DNA of 29,570 nt from a virus, in IMG/VR virus record IMGVR_UViG_3300007351_000044, positions 1 to 29,570 of that record; one strand, given 5' to 3'. Under the pieces are notes generated by a model. That model made no database searches. It saw nothing but the letters and a program-made list of their open reading frames with translations, and was not told the DNA's origin. Made by a program: the position numbers and the translations under genes. This document shows, in pieces, positions 1 to 6,910 of this stretch (within the stretch, counting starts at the first letter, position 1; the number at the start of each line of letters is the position of its first letter).

Positions 1-21
1 AGACGTGTGCTCTTCCGATCT
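1..21 (+). other. Illumina TruSeq adapter remnant (artifact)
   Basis: The first 21 bases start AGACGTGTGC and end CTTCCGATCT, exactly the 3' end of the Illumina TruSeq read-2 adapter. Phage sequence starts at about base 22. This is an untrimmed library sequence and not part of the genome. It means the left end of the contig is an assembly boundary, so nothing should be inferred about genome termini from it. Confidence 0.97.
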
Positions 22-42
22 GGGACACCCTAAGGAGATCAG

Positions 43-336
43 ATGGGTGCAAAGATCCACAAAGCCTGGACGGGGAACACGCCGAAGCACGGAGCCCAGA
101 CTCTCTACATGTTCCACTGCCCAGGATGCGGGCACGGACACGGTTTCCACGTTCCGCACTGGACATGGAACGGATCGCTCGACAAGCCAACGCTTACGCC
201 TTCGCTGCTGTGTAACCAGCATGAACCGGCTTCCCGCTGCCATAGTTTTGTGACTGACGGGAAGATCCAGTTTCTCGCAGACTGCTTTCACGGACTTGCT
301 GGTAAGACCGTGGATCTGCCGGATTGGGAAGATTAG
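43..336 (+). CDS. DUF6527-like small protein
   Basis: A 97-residue protein with an AAGGAG ribosome binding site at 32-37 ahead of ATG 43. It has a CPGCGHGHG segment (Cys26, Cys29), then WTWNGSLDKPTLTPSLL, then CHSFVTDGKIQFLADCFH (residues 66-83) and a closing AGKTVDLP. This order matches the family I know as DUF6527, common in phages and sometimes mislabelled ammonia monooxygenase. Conserved polar residues include His67, Ser68, Asp80, Cys81 and His83. The paired cysteines suggest metal binding. From memory, and not checked here, DUF6527 members also occur in bacterial ubiquitin-like operons, where a peptidase role has been proposed. Its role in the phage is unknown. It is the first complete gene of the contig and lies in a GC-rich accessory cluster just before the lysis genes. 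Confidence 0.75.
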   Translation: MGAKIHKAWTGNTPKHGAQTLYMFHCPGCGHGHGFHVPHWTWNGSLDKPTLTPSLLCNQHEPASRCHSFVTDGKIQFLADCFHGLAGKTVDLPDWED

Positions 337-344
337 GAGAAACC

Positions 345-548
345 ATGGACCAATTCCACCTCAAGATTCTCGCGGCTGGCGGTCTGGGCCACTTCTACCT
401 GCGGGCTCCTGCCGACCAGCGAGTTGCCGAGTGGGTGGTGATGAAGCGCGACGCCACGCCGTTGAACATGCGGATGGCGGTGGAGTGGGCAACGATGGAG
501 GTGGCGTCGGGCCATGCCGTGGAGTTCGCCGTGGAGCGAGCGGCATGA
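345..548 (+). CDS. hypothetical protein, 67 aa
   Basis: Not recognised. The ATG at 345 is preferred over an upstream GTG because AGGAGA lies at 335-340, just before it. The product begins MDQFHLKILAAGG and looks like a small soluble alpha/beta protein with no obvious motif. Its stop overlaps the next start as ATGA at 545-548, so the two are probably translationally coupled. The codons are strongly GC-rich: the line 421-480 has 39 G+C of 60. Confidence 0.6.
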   Translation: MDQFHLKILAAGGLGHFYLRAPADQRVAEWVVMKRDATPLNMRMAVEWATMEVASGHAVEFAVERAA

Positions 549-772
549 GTCGGCTCGCCGCCATGCTCTCCTGGCCTTTCCGCCGCGTGCTGTGGCTGGG
601 CGGCTGGCGCTCCATCGCAGCCCGCCGCTACCGGGCACAACTCCAGGCCGACCTCGCGGCCATCGACATACCCATGCTGCACGGCACGCTGTTCGCCGAG
701 CGCCAGCAGGGGTGGGTGGAGGCGAACCCGTACCCCAAAGACGTGGACAGTGCGCTGGAGGGATTATCGTGA
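545..772 (+). CDS. hypothetical protein, 75 aa
   Basis: Not recognised. ATG 545 overlaps the upstream stop (ATGA), with GGAG at 533-536 as a possible ribosome binding site. The N-terminus, MSRLAAMLSWPFRRVLWLGGW, is rich in Trp, Arg and Leu and looks amphipathic, possibly membrane-associating. The rest is charged and soluble. Its stop overlaps the GTG start of the endolysin (GTGA at 769-772), so it is tightly coupled to the lysis gene. That position invites a lysis-related guess, but no sequence motif supports it. Confidence 0.55.
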   Translation: MSRLAAMLSWPFRRVLWLGGWRSIAARRYRAQLQADLAAIDIPMLHGTLFAERQQGWVEANPYPKDVDSALEGLS

Positions 773-1152
773 GCAGGAGCCTTGACGATCTGCACCCGAG
801 CTTCAAGCCGCTCGCCATTGAGTTCCTGGCGCGGCTGGTCGAGGCCGGGCTGCCGGTAATGGTCGTGGACACCCTGCGAACCGAGGAAGAGCAGGAAGAG
901 AACATCCGCCGTGGCGTATCCTGGACAAAGAACAGCAAGCACCTTTCAGGCAGGGCTATCGACATTGCTCCCTATGAGACTTACCAGCTTCACGGCGGCG
1001 ACAAGCTGCAGTGGAACGCTAGCGATCCGGTATGGGATCGCATCGGCAAGATTGGCGAAGCCTTGGGTTTAATCTGGGGTGGACGCTGGAAGCAAAAAGA
1101 CATGGGCCACTTTGAAGCACCGCTGTGGCAGCAAACAGAGGAGATTTCATAA
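769..1152 (+). CDS. endolysin, M15/VanY-type L-Ala-D-Glu peptidase
   Basis: Predicted zinc peptidase that cuts peptidoglycan stem peptides at lysis. GTG 769 is chosen because GGAGGGA lies at 757-763 and the start overlaps the upstream stop. Longer in-frame starts would run through two upstream genes. The 127-residue product has the M15 signature SKHLSGRAID (zinc ligands His58 and Asp65) and a later DMGHFE with Asp111 and His114, giving the third ligand and the catalytic acid. The VDTLRTEEEQEE segment before the first ligand is typical of phage members of this family. It has no signal peptide and no cell-wall-binding domain, so it needs a holin to cross the membrane. Small membrane-protein genes follow at 1728-2185. 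Confidence 0.9.
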   Translation: MSRSLDDLHPSFKPLAIEFLARLVEAGLPVMVVDTLRTEEEQEENIRRGVSWTKNSKHLSGRAIDIAPYETYQLHGGDKLQWNASDPVWDRIGKIGEALGLIWGGRWKQKDMGHFEAPLWQQTEEIS

Positions 1153-1680
1153 ATGATTCCGCACTACAAAGACGTCCCCGCTGAGTGGCGGCATCCCTTC
1201 GGCCCGTATCGTCAAGCCCCGCCCGACAAAGGCGGCGAGTGGTGGTACACCGACTTCTTCACTGGCATTACACCATGGGTGCAAGCAGCACCCCCCAAAG
1301 GGGCCGACCCCGAGTTCGTCAAGGTGTTCGGCGCACGCCCCGGCCATCAGGACCCGTTCTACCAGGAATGGCTAGACAATGAAGAGCAATTCCAAGGCGT
1401 CAAGCTCCCCGAGTGGATGACTCAGGATGAGCTGGATGCTGCCAACGAGATCTTCGTGGCTTGGGGCATGGGCAAGGCTGTCATCTACGAAGGTCGCTAC
1501 GGGTTTTCAGCGCGCTTCCCTGAGACCGGGGTTTACGAGTTTGAGGCTAACGCCTATAACGTCAAGAACACGCCGCACCTGGTGGTGGCTGGGTTCCAGA
1601 TCCGGCTGGCACAGAGCGGAAAAGCGCCAGCGAAGTGGCACCCTTTTGTACCGCCGCAGCTACAGGGTGCGGCCAAGTAG
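1153..1680 (+). CDS. hypothetical protein, 175 aa
   Basis: Not recognised. The ATG abuts the endolysin stop (TAA at 1150-1152) and is preceded by AGAGGAGA. The sequence is rich in Trp, Pro and aromatic residues near the N-terminus (HPFGPYRQAPPDKGGEWWY). A C-terminal stretch with VYEFEANAYNVKNTPHLVVA suggests beta strands. There is no signal peptide or membrane segment. It lies between the endolysin and a holin-like gene, so it may belong to the lysis transcript. A structural role is equally possible. Confidence 0.65.
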   Translation: MIPHYKDVPAEWRHPFGPYRQAPPDKGGEWWYTDFFTGITPWVQAAPPKGADPEFVKVFGARPGHQDPFYQEWLDNEEQFQGVKLPEWMTQDELDAANEIFVAWGMGKAVIYEGRYGFSARFPETGVYEFEANAYNVKNTPHLVVAGFQIRLAQSGKAPAKWHPFVPPQLQGAAK

Positions 1681-1727
1681 CCCCGGAGCTGCAGGCGGCA
1701 AAGCGACGTATCGTCATAAGGAGTGAC

Positions 1728-1997
1728 ATGAACCCACTTAAAGCCATCGCAAGCGTGCCAGGCAAGATCGTCAAGGGCGTCAACCGTAAGGTTTGGGCGG
1801 CAACTACGGGAGCGATGTTCGCGGCCCCGCTGACCCGTATTCTGCTGTGGGTGCTGACGGACCCGCAGTTTTCGATCGGGTTGGTGATTCCACCCGAAAT
1901 CGCTGCGGACATCGAGGGTCTCATTAACATGGCAGCTGCTCCGCTCGGCGCACTGGTCGGCGGCTACTTCGTGCCGGAGCGAGAGGCATTGCAATGA
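1728..1997 (+). CDS. putative holin-like membrane protein
   Basis: An 89-residue protein. ATG 1728 is chosen because AAGGAG lies at 1718-1723. It has a basic N-terminus (KAIASVPGKIVKGVNRK), then two hydrophobic stretches, about residues 22-43 (WAATTGAMFAAPLTRILLWV) and about 68-82 (INMAAAPLGALVGGYFV). The topology and size fit a small phage holin, and it follows an endolysin that lacks an export signal. No specific holin family was recognised, so the assignment rests on topology and context. Its stop overlaps the next ATG (ATGA at 1994). Confidence 0.5.
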   Translation: MNPLKAIASVPGKIVKGVNRKVWAATTGAMFAAPLTRILLWVLTDPQFSIGLVIPPEIAADIEGLINMAAAPLGALVGGYFVPEREALQ

Positions 1998-2185
1998 ACT
2001 TTTGGCAATTTCTTGACAAACACGGTCCTGGCTTCGTCAAGGACCTGATGCGCTGTGTCGTTGTATTCGGGATCTTGGCTTGGAATGCTGGAAGCCTTGC
2101 CGACCTGACCGAGGCCCGCGACACCGGTCTGATTTTCATGGCCCTGCGCGCAATTGGCATGTCAACAGGGGAGAAGCACTCATGA
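1994..2185 (+). CDS. small single-span membrane protein
   Basis: A 63-residue protein whose ATG overlaps the previous stop. After a charged start (MNFWQFLDKHGPGFVKDLMR) comes one hydrophobic segment, CVVVFGILAWNAGSLADL, and then a short, moderately hydrophobic C-terminus. It may be a second holin, an antiholin or a lysis accessory protein. No family was recognised. The next gene starts by ATGA overlap at 2182-2185, so genes 1728-2856 are probably translated as a coupled set. Confidence 0.5.
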   Translation: MNFWQFLDKHGPGFVKDLMRCVVVFGILAWNAGSLADLTEARDTGLIFMALRAIGMSTGEKHS

Positions 2186-2856
2186 AAACTCTCATCCTGC
2201 TTGTCTTTACTGCAGTGGCGTGGGCTCAGACGCCCGCTGCTACTTGCTGGCCAATACCTTCAAATCTCAAAAAGTACCATTCTTACTTCTGTGCCATCGA
2301 CGCGCCCCAGGGTACAGTGGTCACTGGCCGTCAGTTAATGGCCGCGCTCGCCGAGCTTGAGCCGCTACCTGACAGTCTCGCCACTCAGGCCGGCGGCGAC
2401 CAGAACCGGCTGAGCCCGCAGAACCTTACATACCTGGCTGAGGAATACATTCTGCCGGGGATTTCAATGGCTACGGCCCTGGACGGGATCAAGATCAGTG
2501 AGACCCCTTTGAAAACCTTAGTGGTAGCATCCCCGATTATCTTCGGAGTCATCAAAGGCTTAGTGGTCGGTACCGCGCCTGATGAATGGTCTCGTCCTGC
2601 GGCTCTAGTTACTGATGGCGAGATCCCGATGGACTCTAGAGGTAGTGCCTCTGCAGCCGTCTACACGAGGCGCGAAGGGGGTGTTCGCAGAGTCAGCCTA
2701 GGGCCTGCTCCACTCGTAGTCAAGCCGGTCTTGAACTTTCAGCCTGCAGCTTGGCACCTGCAGCTTGTTGAGGCCAGGGCTAAATCGCTTGAGCGTCTAC
2801 AGATGAATCATGCTGAGCAAGAACTAGTTTTTTCACGAAGAGGTGGAAATGACTAA
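2182..2856 (+). CDS. exported protein of unknown function
   Basis: A 224-residue protein with a clear Sec signal peptide: MKT, then LILLVFTAV, then AWA-QTPA, with likely cleavage after Ala16. ATG 2182 is chosen because it begins the signal peptide, overlaps the upstream stop and has GGGGAGAA just before it. A second hydrophobic segment, about residues 112-128 (LVVASPIIFGVIKGLVVG), could be a membrane helix or a buried strand. The mature protein keeps a cysteine near its start and one in SYFCAID, which could form a disulfide. The C-terminus is helical and charged. It lies inside the lysis region, so a spanin-like or envelope role is possible, but no lipobox or spanin motif is seen. Confidence 0.65.
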   Translation: MKTLILLVFTAVAWAQTPAATCWPIPSNLKKYHSYFCAIDAPQGTVVTGRQLMAALAELEPLPDSLATQAGGDQNRLSPQNLTYLAEEYILPGISMATALDGIKISETPLKTLVVASPIIFGVIKGLVVGTAPDEWSRPAALVTDGEIPMDSRGSASAAVYTRREGGVRRVSLGPAPLVVKPVLNFQPAAWHLQLVEARAKSLERLQMNHAEQELVFSRRGGND

Positions 2857-3040
2857 TGAGGAGATTGATGTTCGGGTTGCTCGATTGGAGGAACGTATGA
2901 GCGACCTAGAAGATCGTTTTAATCGACTGTCTTTGCTCATTCAAGGTATTGACAATCGTCAGTGGTATATTCTACTGGCCTTAGTGGGCAATATAGCAGG
3001 CATGGCTGGTACTTTTATAGCTGTGCTCTTTAGAACATAA
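2849..3040 (+). CDS. XhlA-like coiled-coil membrane protein
   Basis: A 63-residue protein. ATG 2849 is preferred over GTG 2843 because AAGAGG at 2838-2843 gives a five-base spacing. Residues 1-37 form a charged heptad-like coil (IDVRVARLEERMSDLEDRF), followed by one membrane helix, about residues 38-61 (QWYILLALVGNIAGMAGTF), and a short RT tail. This layout resembles hemolysin XhlA-type proteins, which accompany phage holins. The stop shares a base with the portal start (TAATG at 3038-3042), so it sits at the lysis-head boundary. Confidence 0.6.
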   Translation: MTNEEIDVRVARLEERMSDLEDRFNRLSLLIQGIDNRQWYILLALVGNIAGMAGTFIAVLFRT

Positions 3041-5001
3041 TGCCCTATCAAGACCATATCATACGTTTCAGAGACCTAGCAGACTTCTCCGACGACAAGC
3101 GTCGTGAGCTGCTGACCTATCTGATCGAGCACTACAGACGGGCCACAGACAGCCGTCGTCAGCAGGTGGACTCTGACTACGACAGGTGGGACCGCAATTA
3201 CAGGGCGGTGCCTAAAGAGAGCAGTCGTGTCACTCCATGGCCGAATAGCTCAAACGTGGTGGTGCCCATCATCAGGATCTTTGTGGACACCCACGTGGCT
3301 CGCTCTTTGAACATCATCTTCAGCACTCATCCTCTCTACATCATCGAGGGCTTCCCTCGAGAGATCAAAGACGCTCTAGAGCTCTACATGAACCGCAAAG
3401 CTCTCTACGAGTGGGACCATTACGCTCTGTGTCGAGACATGATGTTCCGTGGGGCCAAGAATGGTACAGCTGTTGTTAAAACAGTCTGGGAAGAGGAAGA
3501 CCTGTTTGCTGCTGTGCCATCAAGCAGAGAAGGCGGCTCGATCGACGAACAGAAAATTACCAGCAAGGAAGGGCCTACATCTAGAGTGGTCCCTTTTGAG
3601 GACTTTAGTGTCTACCCATTCACTTCATCTATTCAGGACGCAATCATCAAGTTCCATCGGGTGCGCTTCACCAAGGAAGCTGCTCTACGAAAAATCCGTG
3701 AAGGTAAATGGCAAATTGATGAGAAGTCTGTAGATGCGATGGCTAAGCAGCCTCAGGATATCAAAAGACAGTCTACTCAAACTCAGAGTGGTGTGGTAGA
3801 CACGATTACACAGGAGATCCATCTGGTAGAGGCCACTTTACATTATCCTGTGACCAACGACTCTAGCAAATACTTCGGCACCGTAGTACTATTCTGGCCC
3901 GAGGGCAGTGCAGAGAACGAAGACACCATGGTCGATGGGTTCTTCAACCCTAATCCACATAGCATTGACCCCTACGAGCCCTATGTGCCACTGCCTCGAG
4001 AGGACTTTGCCTACGGGGAGTCGTTCTGTCAGGTCCTTGAGCAGTTTCAAGAGGAGTGCTCACAAATTCACAACGACCGACGCAATAACAGCTACATTGC
4101 CAATAGTCCGATGTTCTACCGAGTAGCTGATACTCTGATGCCTAATCAGAGTAACGTCTGGTACCCAGGCCGTATTATCGATGTTCACGCCAAAGACGCC
4201 TTCGGCCCTCTTGACATTGGTCGTAACTACGACAACATGATCGACCAGGAGATGTTCACTCTACAAATGGCCGAGCGTCTCATGGGCATCGGCAGTGTGA
4301 TGCAGGGTTATGCTCAAGGTATGATGGGCAAGCGAGGGATCTACAACGCTCAAGGAACTATTGCGCTCATGAGCGAGAGCAACCAGCGCCAGAACACCAA
4401 CATCAGAGATGTTCGTCGTGTGCTAGGTCGTATTGCTCGTACTTGCTATATCATGCAGTCGCATTTCAATCCTCTTGACTACACTCTAGAGACCTTCCCT
4501 CCAGAGATCACAACCAACATCAAACGGGCTTTTGAGCTAGCCAAACCAGACATTATGCGCCGAGCTCGCTTTGAGGTGAGCACCAGCAGTGCCAGCGATA
4601 ACCGTGAGACCGATCTGCAAAACACTTTCAACATGCTAGGGGTACTACAGCAGCACGGCCAGACCGTATTGCAGCTTGCGCAAACCGTTGCTAACCCCAA
4701 TCTCGACCCCGCCTTGCGAATGGTCTACAACGACGTTATCGCCATGCAATCTTGGATCGCCAAGCGAGTTCTGCGCGATCTCAAAGAATACGAAACGGAG
4801 GGTGTGATACCAGATGTCAGAGCAGCAATCGAGTCCAAACTACCAGGAGGTGGCGCTGGAACGGAAGCGCTTAGGCTTGGACCTGGCCAGCAAGCCATGG
4901 CTGAAGGAGGAGCTGCTGGAGCTGAAGAGTCTGCTGGAGGACTCACGCTCGAAGCTCTTGAGGAAGTGGCTGGGCTTTCGTCGAACGGACGTGGAGTTTA
5001 G
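3040..5001 (+). CDS. portal protein (podovirus type)
   Basis: A 653-residue protein predicted to form the dodecameric portal at one head vertex, through which DNA is packaged and ejected. Support is the early WDRNYRAV...SSRVTPWPNSSNVVVPIIRIFVDTHVARSL segment, the long helical core (ALMSESNQRQNTNIRDVRRVLGRIA), the size, and the position ahead of scaffold and capsid genes. These are typical of portals in phages with short tails. The last 60 residues are Gly/Ala-rich (GGGAGTEALRLGPGQQAM), unlike the folded core. This tail is encoded by DNA that also encodes the start of the next gene. No terminase gene precedes it in this contig. Confidence 0.85.
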   Translation: MPYQDHIIRFRDLADFSDDKRRELLTYLIEHYRRATDSRRQQVDSDYDRWDRNYRAVPKESSRVTPWPNSSNVVVPIIRIFVDTHVARSLNIIFSTHPLYIIEGFPREIKDALELYMNRKALYEWDHYALCRDMMFRGAKNGTAVVKTVWEEEDLFAAVPSSREGGSIDEQKITSKEGPTSRVVPFEDFSVYPFTSSIQDAIIKFHRVRFTKEAALRKIREGKWQIDEKSVDAMAKQPQDIKRQSTQTQSGVVDTITQEIHLVEATLHYPVTNDSSKYFGTVVLFWPEGSAENEDTMVDGFFNPNPHSIDPYEPYVPLPREDFAYGESFCQVLEQFQEECSQIHNDRRNNSYIANSPMFYRVADTLMPNQSNVWYPGRIIDVHAKDAFGPLDIGRNYDNMIDQEMFTLQMAERLMGIGSVMQGYAQGMMGKRGIYNAQGTIALMSESNQRQNTNIRDVRRVLGRIARTCYIMQSHFNPLDYTLETFPPEITTNIKRAFELAKPDIMRRARFEVSTSSASDNRETDLQNTFNMLGVLQQHGQTVLQLAQTVANPNLDPALRMVYNDVIAMQSWIAKRVLRDLKEYETEGVIPDVRAAIESKLPGGGAGTEALRLGPGQQAMAEGGAAGAEESAGGLTLEALEEVAGLSSNGRGV

Positions 5002-5191
5002 TTGGCCTCGAGGTAGGACTGAAGAGGAGTACGCTTTTTTGCGAGGTAAGGATTGGATGCTGAGAGTGTTCGAGCTCATTGAAGAGGACATTGAGATCGA
5101 GCTCGAGCGGATTGAAGCCAGAATAAAGGAGAACGCAGACAATGCCAGAAGAGAACGAGTCAACAGTAACACCGGCCGATCCGCCGCCTAG
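4814..5191 (+). CDS. small helical protein overlapping portal 3' end
   Basis: A 125-residue highly charged helical protein, not assigned to a family. It has GGAGGGT at 4797-4803, a rather long 12 bases before its ATG. The first 188 bases lie inside the portal gene in another frame. The remaining 190 bases would otherwise be non-coding apart from the 50 shared with the next gene. Segments such as RTEEEYAFLRGKDWMLRV and EEDIEIELERIEARI resemble small proteins often found between portal and scaffold genes in podoviruses. The order and the filled gap argue that it is real. The overlap length is unusual. Confidence 0.65.
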   Translation: MSEQQSSPNYQEVALERKRLGLDLASKPWLKEELLELKSLLEDSRSKLLRKWLGFRRTDVEFSWPRGRTEEEYAFLRGKDWMLRVFELIEEDIEIELERIEARIKENADNARRERVNSNTGRSAA

Positions 5192-5909
5192 GCTGGAGCC
5201 CGCAGATGATAGCCAGCTTAAGGCTATGCAGGATCAGCTCGCGAAGACCAACGACGAGTTGAGTAGGCTGAAAGGGTCGCTGCATCAGAATCAGCCTCGT
5301 CCTCAGCCTGTTAATCAGCAGGTTTCTAAAGAGGACATGGAGAAGCAATTCTGGGCTGACCCGCTCAACACTTCGATGACCATCGCGAAGTATGCTTCGC
5401 AGCAGGCCTACGAGGCCGCCCGTAGGGAAATGGGCCTGAGTTTAGAGGCTTTGAGTGAGCTCGCCAAGGAAAAGGTTAGAGGTTCCGACCCTGAGATTTT
5501 TGACAAGTTTCAAGGGGAGATCGAGGCTATGGTGGCCACGGTGCCTGAGCAGTTCAAACAGAATGCTAACGTGTGGCGCAACGCTTTCAACACAGTGAAG
5601 GGCAATCATATGGATGAGATTATCAGGATGAAAGCTGCGCCTAGAGCCCCTGGCAGTGGTGATGGGCTTGTGTCTGTTGGCCATCGGCAGGCTCCTGCGC
5701 CCAAGCAGAAGGCTTTGAATGATGATCAAGCGGCCTTTGCCACCAAACTGGGTTTAACTCAAGACGAGTATCGTCGTGGCCTCGAGCTAGTGGAAATCAT
5801 GCCCAACGGCAAGGTCATCACCAAAGAAGGAGCTTTCGATCAAGTGATGACCTTCACCGAGAAAGATCGTCAACTTAGACTGAAGGAGCGTGCCAATGCT
5901 CAACGTTGA
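5142..5909 (+). CDS. putative scaffolding protein
   Basis: A 255-residue acidic helical protein placed between portal and capsid genes, the normal place for a scaffold that guides procapsid assembly and then leaves. AAAGGAGA at 5126-5132 precedes the ATG. The N-terminus is disordered and Glu/Pro-rich, followed by a coiled coil at about residues 24-47 (SQLKAMQDQLAKTNDELSRL), a Pro/Gln linker, and a helical body. The C-terminus is charged and helical (FTEKDRQLRLKERANAQR), like the capsid-binding tails of many scaffolds. It overlaps the upstream gene by 50 bases. No protease motif is seen. Confidence 0.65.
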   Translation: MPEENESTVTPADPPPRLEPADDSQLKAMQDQLAKTNDELSRLKGSLHQNQPRPQPVNQQVSKEDMEKQFWADPLNTSMTIAKYASQQAYEAARREMGLSLEALSELAKEKVRGSDPEIFDKFQGEIEAMVATVPEQFKQNANVWRNAFNTVKGNHMDEIIRMKAAPRAPGSGDGLVSVGHRQAPAPKQKALNDDQAAFATKLGLTQDEYRRGLELVEIMPNGKVITKEGAFDQVMTFTEKDRQLRLKERANAQR

Positions 5910-6312
5910 ACAGCAAAAAGCTCTTGAAAAGGCCCGTGAGAAGCTTAGCCAAATTAAGCTTCTCCGCCAACGAGCCGTTCTTGACGCAGGCAAAGTCAAA
6001 GGAGGTGATCCAGCCACTCATTACAGCTGGGTTAACGACCACCCGGATCGTATCAAGTCCTACGAGGCCATTGATTATCGTATCAGCAAATCTGAGACCA
6101 TTCGTAAGGCTCAGCCAGAATGGGCCCGCCAAGACGGTACCATCCGTCGAGGAGACCTCATCCTTATGGAATGCCCCAAGGATCATTACGATGCGATCAA
6201 ATACAGTGAGTTGCTAGACTCAGCTGAATCCAAAGATCAAGCCGAAGCAGTGTTTCTAGCTTTTGCTGATCGTCACAACGTACCGGCCTTCGTGCCGAAG
6301 ACTGCAGCTTAG
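5896..6312 (+). CDS. conserved head-region protein, unknown function
   Basis: A 138-residue protein. ATG 5896 is chosen over GTG 5890 because GAAGGAG at 5882-5888 fits ATG spacing and would touch the GTG. It has an N-terminal basic helix, then HYSWVNDHPDRIKSYEAIDY, then DGTIRRGDLILMECPKDHYDAI. This pattern I recall from hypothetical proteins in head-gene clusters of other phages, without a known function. It sits between the scaffold-like gene and the possible decoration protein, and overlaps the scaffold gene by 14 bases. Confidence 0.65.
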   Translation: MLNVEQQKALEKAREKLSQIKLLRQRAVLDAGKVKGGDPATHYSWVNDHPDRIKSYEAIDYRISKSETIRKAQPEWARQDGTIRRGDLILMECPKDHYDAIKYSELLDSAESKDQAEAVFLAFADRHNVPAFVPKTAA

Positions 6313-6315
6313 TAG

Positions 6316-6332
6316 AAAGGAGAACTACTGTG
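6316..6332 (+). promoter_or_regulatory. ribosome binding site and GTG start, repeated module copy 1
   Basis: AAAGGAGAACTACTGTG contains the Shine-Dalgarno sequence and GTG start of the 6330 gene. An almost identical module lies at 8307-8324 ahead of the 8322 gene, differing by one extra A. The rest of the two genes is not similar. Confidence 0.7.
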
Positions 6333-6899
6333 GGGATTTACCTTCCGATTTCCCCCGCTTACTCGGTCGGTGAGGGTGCGCCCGAGATGGATAGATGGCC
6401 GGAGGCAGCCAGTCAAACCTTTAAGCGGGGAGCGCCATTGGAGCTTGTTGGAGGTTACCTCCAAGAAGCTGACTTCGGCGGCGCTGATGTCATTGTGGGA
6501 TTTGCGGCCGAAGACGGTCACAATCTAACTGTTGCGGGGACTGCCGAGACATTAAGTGCCGGTGTGCCAATCAATCAACCTTCAGCCACCATCATCCCGA
6601 TGGGAGCCCCTCTGAGCGATGGCCAAGTGGGGTTCTGGAAAGTTGGGGGTAGAAATAAGTTTCAGGCCCACCTTGAACTGGGTGATGTCTTCACCCAGGC
6701 TCTAGTGGCCAGTGGAACCTTCTACACCCTCGAAAAGGATGCCACCACAGGCATCTGGTACATCGACATCGATGAGACCTCTGGCAACGATGCCATCGTC
6801 AAGATCGAGAAGTTGCTCAATCCCGACCAAAACTCTGCAACCACAGGCTCACGCGTTATCTTCAGCGTGCTGCCTGCTCAGGCCTACTTCACCACTTAA
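6330..6899 (+). CDS. possible capsid decoration/cement protein
   Basis: A 189-residue protein starting with GTG 6330. It is mostly predicted beta structure, with Gly, Thr, Val and short loops (LTVAGTAETLSAGVPINQPS, then GQVGFWKVGGRNKFQAHLEL). It has no membrane segment. It lies in the head cluster, separated from the capsid gene only by the homing endonuclease, where decoration or cement proteins are common. No family was recognised, so the name is a positional inference. Its start module is shared with the beta-helix gene at 8322 after the capsid gene, which suggests similarly strong translation. Confidence 0.55.
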   Translation: MGIYLPISPAYSVGEGAPEMDRWPEAASQTFKRGAPLELVGGYLQEADFGGADVIVGFAAEDGHNLTVAGTAETLSAGVPINQPSATIIPMGAPLSDGQVGFWKVGGRNKFQAHLELGDVFTQALVASGTFYTLEKDATTGIWYIDIDETSGNDAIVKIEKLLNPDQNSATTGSRVIFSVLPAQAYFTT

Positions 6900-6910
6900 G
6901 GAGGCGTAGG

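Noticed and set aside
333-965. 210-residue minus-strand frame across the first genes
   Set aside because: It is antisense to several coupled plus-strand genes, including the well-supported endolysin, and its Arg/Pro/Ser-rich sequence looks like a shadow of GC-rich coding DNA.
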